A stretch of DNA of 7,728 bases, taken from contig DGNI01000057.1 in the NCBI GenBank assembly GCA_002388885.1, positions 5,393 through 13,120 of the forward strand, in the 5' to 3' direction. The position numbers and the translations under genes were made by a program. The notes below the pieces were generated by a model. It searched no databases. It was not told where the DNA came from and saw only the letters and a program-made list of their open reading frames with translations. The DNA is from Parvularculaceae bacterium UBA4496 (GTDB taxonomy: Bacteria; Pseudomonadota; Alphaproteobacteria; Caulobacterales; Parvularculaceae). Shown in pieces: positions 1-6,596 of the stretch; positions within the stretch are counted from its first letter, which is position 1; every line of letters begins with the position of its first letter.

Positions 1-338
1 TTTTCCGGAAAAGCCAGAAAACACAAGCTTTTCCAGAAACTTGAATGCCGGCAGCTCCAATCGCCGGCCCGCGGAACCGGCCCTTGCCTTAAAACGGAAC
101 TGGCCGGAAGCGCGCGGAGCAAATTCGGCGCAAGACAAGCGCCAACAGATGAACCGCAGGCCAATCCCCCGAAAAGGGCCCGCCTGCCAAGGAAATGAAG
201 TTTCGCTGATGAGATGGGACGCCCATACGCCATCCGACGACGCCTTTAAGGCGCTCGGATATGCGCGCGCGCCTGCATCCCGGCGACCCAACACAAGCAG
301 TGCGCGCGGCCCAGCCCCGCATTGCGGAGCTATAATCA
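1..338. other. Gene-free leader upstream of rne
   Basis: This stretch has no convincing coding region. An open frame starting at 41 and running into rne is rich in Arg, Pro and Ala, lacks domain character and overlaps the true gene, so I treat it as spurious. The left edge holds an inverted repeat (annotated separately). A GCCGGC at 47-52 can pair with GCCGGC at 63-68 around a 10-base loop. No -35/-10 pair with good spacing is visible, so the rne start of transcription cannot be placed. In E. coli the rne leader is also long and carries the structure through which RNase E regulates its own mRNA; a similar role here is only a possibility. The region may also serve a divergent gene beyond the left edge. 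Confidence 0.6.
7..34. repeat. 8-bp inverted repeat with 12-base loop
   Basis: GGAAAAGC at 7-14 is the exact reverse complement of GCTTTTCC at 27-34. The first arm also belongs to a perfect 12-bp palindrome, TTTTCCGGAAAA, at 1-12, so two pairings compete. The heptamer CCAGAAA occurs directly repeated at 14-20 and 33-39, with start positions 19 bases apart. Neither strand shows a T tract after the stem, so a terminator is unlikely. An operator or RNA hairpin is possible. The left part is cut by the window edge. Confidence 0.4.
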
Positions 339-3152
339 ATGACAAAAAAGATGCTTATCGACGCGGCCCACCCGGAAGAGGTGCGCGTCGCGGTGCTCGA
401 CAATGGAAAAGTCGAGGATTTCGACTTCGAATCAGAAGCGCGCAAGCCGCTTAGAGGCAATATCTACCTGGCGCGGGTCACCCGCGTCGAACCATCGCTG
501 CAGGCTGCTTTCGTTGAATACGGCGGAAACCGGCATGGTTTCCTGGCATTCAGCGAAATTCATCCCGATTATTACCAGATCCCCGTCTCCGACCGGCGCA
601 AGCTGCAGGAAGCCGAGGCTGAAGTGGCTGAACTCGCGGCCGAGCTTGAACTCGCACAGCGTGGCGATGAAGACGATTACGACCATGATGACGACAATCA
701 TCATGATCACGACCATGACCAGCCGCAAAGCAAGGACGCAAGGGCTGAGGAAGCCGAAAGCGCGCCTGAGTTCGGCCAGGATGAAAACGGTCCTGACGAT
801 AACGAAGGCGGCGAAAAGCGCGATGCAGCGAAGTCGTTAACTGCCGGCGATAGTGACAGCGACCCGGTCGATGAAATCGAAGAACCTTCTTCCGGAGAGG
901 AAGAGGAAGAGGAGGAAGACGGGGAGGAAACCGAATCTTCTGGCGGAGCAAAATCGGCGAAAAAAGCGGACAGCGACGAGAAAAAAGATGCTGACGATAA
1001 GATTGCTCAGGCGGCGGATGATGAACAGCCGTCCGGCGACGTTACCGATGAAGACTTCGCGGAAGATATCGCCGAAGACGCTGACGCAGACGCTTCCATA
1101 GAGGAAGAAAACGACGACGCGGAATCCGACGAAGAGGCTGCAGCGTCAGATGCTTCAGCCGATGATACGCACGGCGAAGACGGGGAAAAGAAGAAGAACA
1201 CGAGATCAGCCGCTGCAAAACGTCAGGAACTGTTTGACCGTTACAAGGACGCAAAGCGCCGCCGTTCACACCTCCTGCGCAATTATAAAATTCAGGAAGT
1301 CATCAAGCGCCGCCAGATCTTGCTCATCCAGGTCGTCAAGGAAGAACGCGGCAACAAGGGTGCGGCGCTGACTACGTACATGTCGCTGGCCGGACGCTAT
1401 AGCGTATTGATGCCGAACACGGCCCGCGGCGGCGGCATTTCCCGCAAAATCCCGCACTCGACGGACCGCAAGCGCCTGCGCCGCGTCGTCGATAGTCTCG
1501 ACGTACCGCAAGGCATGGGTCTGATCATCCGCACCGCCGGCGCCAAACGCACAAAGACGGAAATCAAACGTGACTATGACTATCTCCTGCGGCTTTGGGA
1601 AAACATCCGCACGCTGACGCTGAAATCTATCGCGCCTTGCCTGATTTACGAAGAAGCAAGCCTGATCAAGCGTGCGATCCGAGATCTTTATGACAAAGAT
1701 ATTTCCGAAGTGCAGGTGGAAGGCGATGCAGGCTATCGTGAAGCCAAGGACTACATGAAGATGCTGATGCCAAGCCATGCAAAGCATGTTCAGCCGTATA
1801 AAGAGCAAGCGCCGATATTCCTGAAATTCGGTGTCGAACAGCAGCTCGACGGCATGTACCAGCCGAGCGTGCGCCTTAAATCCGGCGGTTATATCGTCAT
1901 CCACCAGACCGAAGCGCTGGTGGCGATCGACGTGAACTCCGGACGCGCGACACGCGAGCGCAATATCGAACAGACGGCGCTGAAGACAAATATCGAAGCC
2001 GCTTACGAGGCGGCGCGCCAGTTCCGACTGCGGGACCTCGCCGGTCTCGTCGTTCTCGACTTCATTGACATGGAAGAACAGCGCAACAACCGGAAAGTCG
2101 AAAAGGCGCTTAAAGACGCGATCAAGCATGACCGCGCGCGTATCCAGCTTGGCCGTATTTCAAATTTCGGTTTGCTCGAACTGTCGCGCCAGCGGCGCCG
2201 TTCCGGCATTGTCGACGGCACGACCCAGAGCTGTCCGACCTGCGCCGGCGCCGGCGTCATCCGTTCGGCGGAAATGGCGGCCTTGCGTATTTTGCGCGCC
2301 GTAGAAGGCGAAGCCGTGACCGGCAAGGCCGGATTGCTCGCCGTCAACACCTCGCTCGATGTGGCGGTTTACATTCTGAATCATCATCGCGACTGGTTGA
2401 GGCGCATTGAAAGCGAACACGGCGTATCCATCGAAATCGTGCCTGACCGCGAAAAAACGGGCGACGACTATACGCTCGAAAAGAGCGGCGTCCCGCGCGA
2501 ACGCAGCCAGGCCGCGCCGGTGATCAAGGCGGATCAGACAGAGTATGTCGAAGACGCTGACGATGCCGTCGAGGTCGAAGACGACCCTGAAGAGGAAGAA
2601 GCAAAGAGCGGTGAACGTAAAAAACGCCGCCGTAGACGCCGCCGCAAGGACGCCGCGCCGCGTGACGATAAGGCCGAAGCCGACAGCACCGAGGATGATG
2701 CAGACGCTGACGGCAAAACAGAAAAACACGCACGCGACAGTGACGGCGACGAAGAAGGCGGACGCAAGCGTCGCCGCCGGGGTCGCCGCGGCGGCCGCCG
2801 GAACCGGCGCAGCCGGGAGGAAAGGTCTGAAACCGGCGAGGCTGAAGACAGCGATTCAACGGCTCAGTCTTCCAGTCAGCCGGCGGACGAGGAACCAGTT
2901 GATACGGCGTCTGACGAGAACGTCACCAGCGAGGAGACGAAAACAGCTGACGAGGCTGCTCCCGCCAAGACAAACGGCGCTCACCAGACTGATAAGGATC
3001 ATGCCGTAAAGGTCGAATCTGACGCTGAAAAACCAAAGGAAATGGCCCCGGAACCTGAAGACAAGCCGGTCGATCTCGCCGAGGCTCCGCAGCCGCCGGC
3101 AGCGCCGAAGCCCCGGAAACGCGGCTGGTGGAGCCGTGGAAGCGACGCCTGA
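339..3152 (+). CDS. rne: Ribonuclease E, degradosome scaffold endonuclease
   Basis: This protein is RNase E, the endonuclease that starts mRNA decay and processes rRNA and tRNA precursors, and the scaffold of the RNA degradosome. The start is supported by CGGAG at 325-329, nine bases upstream, and by the E. coli-like opening MTKKMLIDA. The S1 domain begins at residues 36-85, with RNA-contacting Phe58 and Phe68, is interrupted by an acidic insert at about 88-310, and resumes at VKEERGNKGAALTTY. The 5' sensor follows (IIRTAG, Arg398/Thr399). The DNase I-like catalytic core carries metal-binding Asp531 (AIDVNSG) and Asp574 (LDFIDM), 43 residues apart as in E. coli D303/D346. The Zn-link is CPTC at 632-635. 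After about residue 715 the tail is disordered, with alternating acidic and Arg-rich blocks (761-770, 809-826), and it ends in a PNPase-binding-type RKRGWW peptide. At 937 residues it is shorter than E. coli RNase E (1061). Confidence 0.98.
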   Translation: MTKKMLIDAAHPEEVRVAVLDNGKVEDFDFESEARKPLRGNIYLARVTRVEPSLQAAFVEYGGNRHGFLAFSEIHPDYYQIPVSDRRKLQEAEAEVAELAAELELAQRGDEDDYDHDDDNHHDHDHDQPQSKDARAEEAESAPEFGQDENGPDDNEGGEKRDAAKSLTAGDSDSDPVDEIEEPSSGEEEEEEEDGEETESSGGAKSAKKADSDEKKDADDKIAQAADDEQPSGDVTDEDFAEDIAEDADADASIEEENDDAESDEEAAASDASADDTHGEDGEKKKNTRSAAAKRQELFDRYKDAKRRRSHLLRNYKIQEVIKRRQILLIQVVKEERGNKGAALTTYMSLAGRYSVLMPNTARGGGISRKIPHSTDRKRLRRVVDSLDVPQGMGLIIRTAGAKRTKTEIKRDYDYLLRLWENIRTLTLKSIAPCLIYEEASLIKRAIRDLYDKDISEVQVEGDAGYREAKDYMKMLMPSHAKHVQPYKEQAPIFLKFGVEQQLDGMYQPSVRLKSGGYIVIHQTEALVAIDVNSGRATRERNIEQTALKTNIEAAYEAARQFRLRDLAGLVVLDFIDMEEQRNNRKVEKALKDAIKHDRARIQLGRISNFGLLELSRQRRRSGIVDGTTQSCPTCAGAGVIRSAEMAALRILRAVEGEAVTGKAGLLAVNTSLDVAVYILNHHRDWLRRIESEHGVSIEIVPDREKTGDDYTLEKSGVPRERSQAAPVIKADQTEYVEDADDAVEVEDDPEEEEAKSGERKKRRRRRRRKDAAPRDDKAEADSTEDDADADGKTEKHARDSDGDEEGGRKRRRRGRRGGRRNRRSREERSETGEAEDSDSTAQSSSQPADEEPVDTASDENVTSEETKTADEAAPAKTNGAHQTDKDHAVKVESDAEKPKEMAPEPEDKPVDLAEAPQPPAAPKPRKRGWWSRGSDA

Positions 3153-3293
3153 CGACGGTTTTACGCTGGTTTGACGTTATAAGGCTGGTGGCGCGGCCTG
3201 TTTCCGGTTTTCACATTTGCGGCGCCGTCTCGCGCGGCGCCTCGAAATCGGCGTAAAGCCTGCATAAAATGGGGGCAAGTAAAGGAAACGAGC
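3153..3293 (+). other. rne to M48 intergenic gap with GC hairpin
   Basis: The 141-base gap contains one strong hairpin. GGCGCCG at 3221-3227 pairs with CGGCGCC at 3235-3241 around a seven-base loop. No run of T follows it on either strand, so it is not a canonical rho-independent terminator. It may be an attenuating or transcript-end-protecting structure, and RNase E operons often rely on such elements, but that is inference. A 9-base direct repeat, GGCTGGTGG, occurs at 3123-3131 (inside rne) and 3183-3191 and is probably chance. Confidence 0.45.
3242..3270 (+). promoter_or_regulatory. Possible sigma-70-type promoter for the M48 gene
   Basis: TCGAAA at 3242-3247 (four of six matches to TTGACA) is followed after 17 bases by TAAAAT at 3265-3270 (five of six matches to TATAAT). 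Transcription would begin near 3277. That leaves a leader of about 17 bases that still contains the AAAGGA ribosome-binding site at 3281-3286. The spacing is right but the -35 match is mediocre, so this is only a candidate. Read-through from rne is the alternative. Confidence 0.3.
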
Positions 3294-4772
3294 ATGGCGT
3301 ATTCACGTTTTCAGAAAAAGCCCGTCCGGAAGGCGCTAGCATCCTTCACCGCGGCGTTGACCGCTCTCGCCCCTCTCGCAGCAAATGCGCAAGGCATATC
3401 GCTGCTGCGCGACGCTGAAATCGAGCAATATCTTGAAGACTATTCGTATCCGATCTTCGAAGCCGCCGGGCTCCACCCTGAATCCATTGAGATCCTGATC
3501 GTTAATGACTCCTCGATGAACGCCTTCGCCGGCGGACGGTACATGGGCATAAACACGGGCATGATCACATTCGTGGAATCGCCCAATGAACTGGAAGCCG
3601 TCATCGCGCATGAAGCTGGTCACCTGAAAGCCAACCATACGACGCGCGGTCAGGAAGCGGCATCCAACGCAGGCGTGCCAATGTTGTTGGGGCTCGTGCT
3701 GGCCGCCGGCGCCATCGCAGCAGGAGCCCCCGACGCCGGCGTCGGCCTTCTCGGACTTGGACAAACGGTCGGCACGGCGAATTACCTGAAATACAGCAGA
3801 AGCCAGGAATCAACGGCGGACCAGCTTTCGATCACTTTCCTTGACGAGGTCGGCCATTCCAGCAAAGGCGCGCTCGATTTATGGGGTCGCGTGCGCAATT
3901 ACCAGATCGTCACCGGTCAGCGCCTCAATCCCTATTTGCTGACCCACCCGCTTGCGAACACACGCTTGAACGCACTGAAAACGCGTACGGAAAGCTCACC
4001 CTATTTCGATCGAAAAAACAGTCCTGAAGAAATGCACCGGTTGCATTTGATCCAGGCCAAGATCAAGGGATTTCTCGAAGATCCGAATACCGTGTTGCGG
4101 GATTATCCGTTGTCGGATCAATCGGAGCCCGCCCATTATGCGCGCTCTGTCGCCTATTACCGTTATTCCGATATTGACAAGGCGCTGAAGGAAGTCCGAA
4201 CGCTTACAGAGGCGCACCCGGAAAATCCATACTACACCGAACTCGAAGGGCAGATTCTATTCGAATATGGGCGAACGGACGAAGCGATCGACCCGCACAG
4301 AAAGTCAGTGGAGTTGGCGCCGAACAACGCCCTCTTCCGCATAAATCTGGGCCGTGCGCTGCTGGCGAACGGTAGCCCCGCCCATCTCAGGCAGGCAGAA
4401 GCTGAATTGAAGCGCGCAACCGCTCTGGAACGCGACAATAGTTTTGCATGGTTCGAGCTCGCGCGCGTTTATGGCGCGCAAGGTAATGAAGCGCTCGCAA
4501 ATCTCGCAACAGCCGAGTCCAAATTTCACGCCGGCGACAAGGCTGCGGCCAATCAATTTGCCCGCAGGGCAATGGGCATGGGGATTGCGCGTAGCACCCC
4601 GGAATGGCGCCAGGCGGCGGACATTATCTTGGCAACACAGCCTGCCGAGGGGGCGCCGCCTTTGCCTTCCGGGGTTGAAGACAGCGAGCCGAAACCGTTG
4701 CCGCAGCCTGAAGAAACATCAAAGACGCCGGATGTTCCCGACCCCGTCATCGTCGATGGCGGCGCAGACTAA
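3294..4772 (+). CDS. BepA-like periplasmic M48 metalloprotease with TPR repeats
   Basis: A zinc metalloprotease of family M48, probably periplasmic and acting in outer-membrane protein quality control, as E. coli BepA does. Its 492 residues are close to BepA's 487. Residues 1-32 look like a Sec signal peptide: a basic start (KKPVRK), a hydrophobic core, and ANA before Gln33. The catalytic zinc site is HEAGH at 106-110 with the third ligand Glu172 in ESTAD. His218 in LLTHPLANTR matches the BepA 'switch' histidine, also about 45 residues after the Glu ligand. Residues 125-160 are hydrophobic, like the membrane-proximal segment of BepA. Residues 280-445 hold TPR-type helical repeats. A Pro- and acid-rich tail follows from 446. 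AAAGGA at 3281-3286 supports the start. The DsbA-like gene follows 58 bases later, probably in the same transcript. The substrate is unknown. Confidence 0.93.
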   Translation: MAYSRFQKKPVRKALASFTAALTALAPLAANAQGISLLRDAEIEQYLEDYSYPIFEAAGLHPESIEILIVNDSSMNAFAGGRYMGINTGMITFVESPNELEAVIAHEAGHLKANHTTRGQEAASNAGVPMLLGLVLAAGAIAAGAPDAGVGLLGLGQTVGTANYLKYSRSQESTADQLSITFLDEVGHSSKGALDLWGRVRNYQIVTGQRLNPYLLTHPLANTRLNALKTRTESSPYFDRKNSPEEMHRLHLIQAKIKGFLEDPNTVLRDYPLSDQSEPAHYARSVAYYRYSDIDKALKEVRTLTEAHPENPYYTELEGQILFEYGRTDEAIDPHRKSVELAPNNALFRINLGRALLANGSPAHLRQAEAELKRATALERDNSFAWFELARVYGAQGNEALANLATAESKFHAGDKAAANQFARRAMGMGIARSTPEWRQAADIILATQPAEGAPPLPSGVEDSEPKPLPQPEETSKTPDVPDPVIVDGGAD

Positions 4773-4830
4773 CAGAATACTCAGAACAATCATCCAGACT
4801 AGGGTTTGAAATACCGACGAGGGGCCTGAA

Positions 4831-5697
4831 ATGTTGAATACCAAAATCGCTATGGGCGCTGCATTGGGCGGCGCGTTTATTCTCGGCGCGGTCGCTGTTG
4901 GATTTTCTTCGGCGCAATCAGATCGTTCATCTCAAGCAACATCAAATGCAACGCAGGATGATGGCGCTACACACGCTCCGAAAGAGTCGGAAAAACTGTC
5001 GACATCATTTTCCGACCTGCAGGAAGATGAGATTCGTGAAGTCGTCCGCGCCTATCTTCTGGACAACCCGGAAGTCATCATCGAAGCCGTCAATCTGTAC
5101 AGCGCTCGCCAGCAAGCTGCCGATGACGAACGCACCCGCCAGCTCATCGCAGAAAACATTGATATGCTGATGGACCCGTCTACGAGCTATGTCGCAGGCA
5201 AGAACCCGGACAAGGCGAAAGTCGCTGTGATCGAGCTTTACGATTACCATTGCGGTTATTGCAAACGTGCGGCTGGACTCGTGCAGAACATGACGAAAGC
5301 TGATGAAGATGTGAAAGTCGTTTTCCGTGAATTGCCCATTTTGCGCGAAGAATCCGGCTATGCCGCCGAAATGGCGCTGGCTGCGCGTGCGCAAGGCAAA
5401 TTTCTGGATTTCCATTTCGCCATGCTGGATGCATCCGGCGTGCTGACCAAGGACCGCGTACAGAAAATCGCTCGCGATCAGGGCCTTGATGTCGGCAAAT
5501 TGGAAGCAACGATCGAAAGCGACGGCATTGTCGATATCATCGGCGGCAATCACAGTCTCGCAGCCGCCGTCGGTATTGATTATACGCCCGCATTCATCAT
5601 TGCATCCACCGACGGCTCCTTCGTTGAGATTATCAGCGGATTCCAGCCCGGACTGGTTCGCGAGGCGATCAACGAAGCCAAAAAAGCGGCGGGTTAA
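4831..5697 (+). CDS. DsbA-family thiol-disulfide oxidoreductase (ScsC/Com1-like)
   Basis: An envelope thioredoxin-fold protein that should oxidise or isomerise disulfides in exported proteins. Residues 1-28 form a signal peptide or N-terminal anchor; SSA before Gln29 could be a cleavage site. Residues 29-60 are a Ser/Gln/Asp-rich linker. Residues 62-112 are helical and resemble the N-terminal region of ScsC/Com1 proteins (EIREVVRAYLLDNPEVI), which in ScsC drives trimer formation. The thioredoxin-like fold begins near 130 (KVAVIELYDYHC), with the active site CGYC at 141-144 and the cis-proline loop at Thr252-Pro253. GAGGGG at 4819-4824, six bases before the ATG, supports the start. The 58-base gap behind the M48 gene, without a terminator, suggests co-transcription. 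Its stop codon overlaps that of convergent ccmD. Oxidase versus isomerase activity cannot be read from the sequence. Confidence 0.92.
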   Translation: MLNTKIAMGAALGGAFILGAVAVGFSSAQSDRSSQATSNATQDDGATHAPKESEKLSTSFSDLQEDEIREVVRAYLLDNPEVIIEAVNLYSARQQAADDERTRQLIAENIDMLMDPSTSYVAGKNPDKAKVAVIELYDYHCGYCKRAAGLVQNMTKADEDVKVVFRELPILREESGYAAEMALAARAQGKFLDFHFAMLDASGVLTKDRVQKIARDQGLDVGKLEATIESDGIVDIIGGNHSLAAAVGIDYTPAFIIASTDGSFVEIISGFQPGLVREAINEAKKAAG

Positions 5698-5831
5698 TGC
5701 TCGCTGGCGTCCTTCTCGGCGCGAATGGATGTGCGAAACCTGCGAATGCGCAACGCGATCAATCCGCTAATGGCGATGATCGAAACCGCGTAAGCCACGA
5801 AAATGTATGGCGTATGGGCTCCGAAATCCAT
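5694..5831 (-). CDS. ccmD: CcmD, small heme exporter accessory protein
   Basis: This 45-residue protein stabilises the CcmABC heme-handling complex and helps release heme-loaded CcmE. It begins MDFGAHTPYIFVAYAVS, matching the family pattern of a short periplasmic start with an aromatic His/Tyr stretch. One membrane segment spans about residues 9-27, followed by a basic cytoplasmic tail (RIRRFRTSIR) ending in EKDASEH. The ATG directly follows the ccmC stop codon with no bases between, so translation is probably coupled. The stop TAA (5696-5694 on this strand) shares the palindrome TTAA with the stop of the convergent DsbA-like gene. Position, size and sequence agree, so I am confident despite the short length. 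Confidence 0.9.
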   Translation of the reverse strand: MDFGAHTPYIFVAYAVSIIAISGLIALRIRRFRTSIRAEKDASEH

Positions 5832-6584
5832 TTACGCCTCGCTTTCCGCTGAAACTCTGACCGGATGGCTTGGGCTTCGCGCGCCGCGTTTTTCAATGCG
5901 CTGCCTGGCGAGATCAGCGCGCATGCCAAGAAATACCAGCCAGGTAAACAGCGCCGTGTACGCAATAATCATCGCAAACAATGGCCACAGCATGCTTGCG
6001 TCGATCGTTGGTCCGTCGGCGCGAATGATGCTCGCCGGCTGGTGCAGAGAATTCCACCAGTCAACGGAGAACTTGATGATCGGGATATTGATGAAACCGA
6101 CAAGCGCAAGAATGCGCGCGAAACGCGCCGCCCGCGCCTGTTCCGGCACGGCCTGCCACACCGCCATGTAGCCGAAATAAATGAACAGCAAGAGCAGCAT
6201 CGACGTCAGCCGCGCATCCCACACCCAATAGGCGCCCCATGTGGGTTTGCCCCAGACGGCGCCGGTAAAAAGCGCAAGGGCGGTGAAAACCGCGCCCGGC
6301 AGCGCCGCTGAACGCGCGGCGACATCGGCAAGCGAATGACGCCAGACAAATGCGACAAGACTCATTAGGGCGATGAACGAATAGGAGCCCATCGCCATCC
6401 ACGCCGCAGGCACATGAACATACATGATGCGCGCGGACTCGCCCTGATACTGCTCCGCCGGCGCAAACAACAGTCCGTTAACAAGACCGAATACGGCGCA
6501 GGCCGCGAAAATCCAGAACGCAATCGGCCCCGCTGTTTTCGCAAGCGCTTCAAACTTCGCCGGGTTGGAAAATCGGCTCCACAT
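5832..6584 (-). CDS. ccmC: CcmC, heme-handling membrane protein of cytochrome c maturation
   Basis: CcmC presents heme to the chaperone CcmE at the periplasmic face of the inner membrane. The 250 residues show six membrane segments, at roughly 19-40, 56-80, 92-110, 124-143, 158-175 and 198-222. Between the third and fourth lies the tryptophan-rich WWD signature (WGKPTWGAYWVWDARLTS, residues 111-128). Two periplasmic heme-ligand histidines are present, His57 in YVHVPAAW and His181 in WWNSLHQ, corresponding to His60 and His184 of E. coli. The ribosome-binding site AGGAA (6598-6594 on this strand) lies nine bases before the ATG and overlaps the ccmB stop codon, which suggests translational coupling. 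A basic 28-residue cytoplasmic tail follows the last helix. All key residues are intact. Confidence 0.97.
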   Translation of the reverse strand: MWSRFSNPAKFEALAKTAGPIAFWIFAACAVFGLVNGLLFAPAEQYQGESARIMYVHVPAAWMAMGSYSFIALMSLVAFVWRHSLADVAARSAALPGAVFTALALFTGAVWGKPTWGAYWVWDARLTSMLLLLFIYFGYMAVWQAVPEQARAARFARILALVGFINIPIIKFSVDWWNSLHQPASIIRADGPTIDASMLWPLFAMIIAYTALFTWLVFLGMRADLARQRIEKRGARSPSHPVRVSAESEA

Positions 6585-6596
6585 GCAATTCGGTTC

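Noticed and set aside
331..336. Perfect TATAAT just before the rne start codon
   Set aside because: No -35-like hexamer lies 16-18 bases upstream (the region is GC-rich, CGGCCCAGC), and it sits between the ribosome-binding site and the ATG. Transcription from it would start inside the gene.
41..454. 137-codon plus-strand open frame before and into rne
   Set aside because: It overlaps the clear rne start in another frame, has Arg/Pro/Ala-rich content typical of GC-rich non-coding frames, and shows no recognisable domain.
666..1190. Low-complexity GA/GAT-rich DNA considered as a tandem repeat locus or frameshift-damaged sequence
   Set aside because: The reading frame stays open across it and joins two halves of an S1 domain. 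It is a coding insertion typical of the class and not a broken gene.
1266..2129. 287-codon minus-strand open frame
   Set aside because: It lies wholly antisense to the catalytic core of rne, whose conserved motifs are on the plus strand. It is a codon-bias shadow.
2160..2729. 189-codon minus-strand open frame with hydrophobic stretches
   Set aside because: Antisense to rne. The Phe/Val/Ile runs are the complement of Glu/Asp/Lys codons, not a membrane protein.
3221..3241. GC hairpin considered as a rho-independent terminator of rne
   Set aside because: The stem is good, but no T run follows on either strand, so I kept it only as a hairpin.
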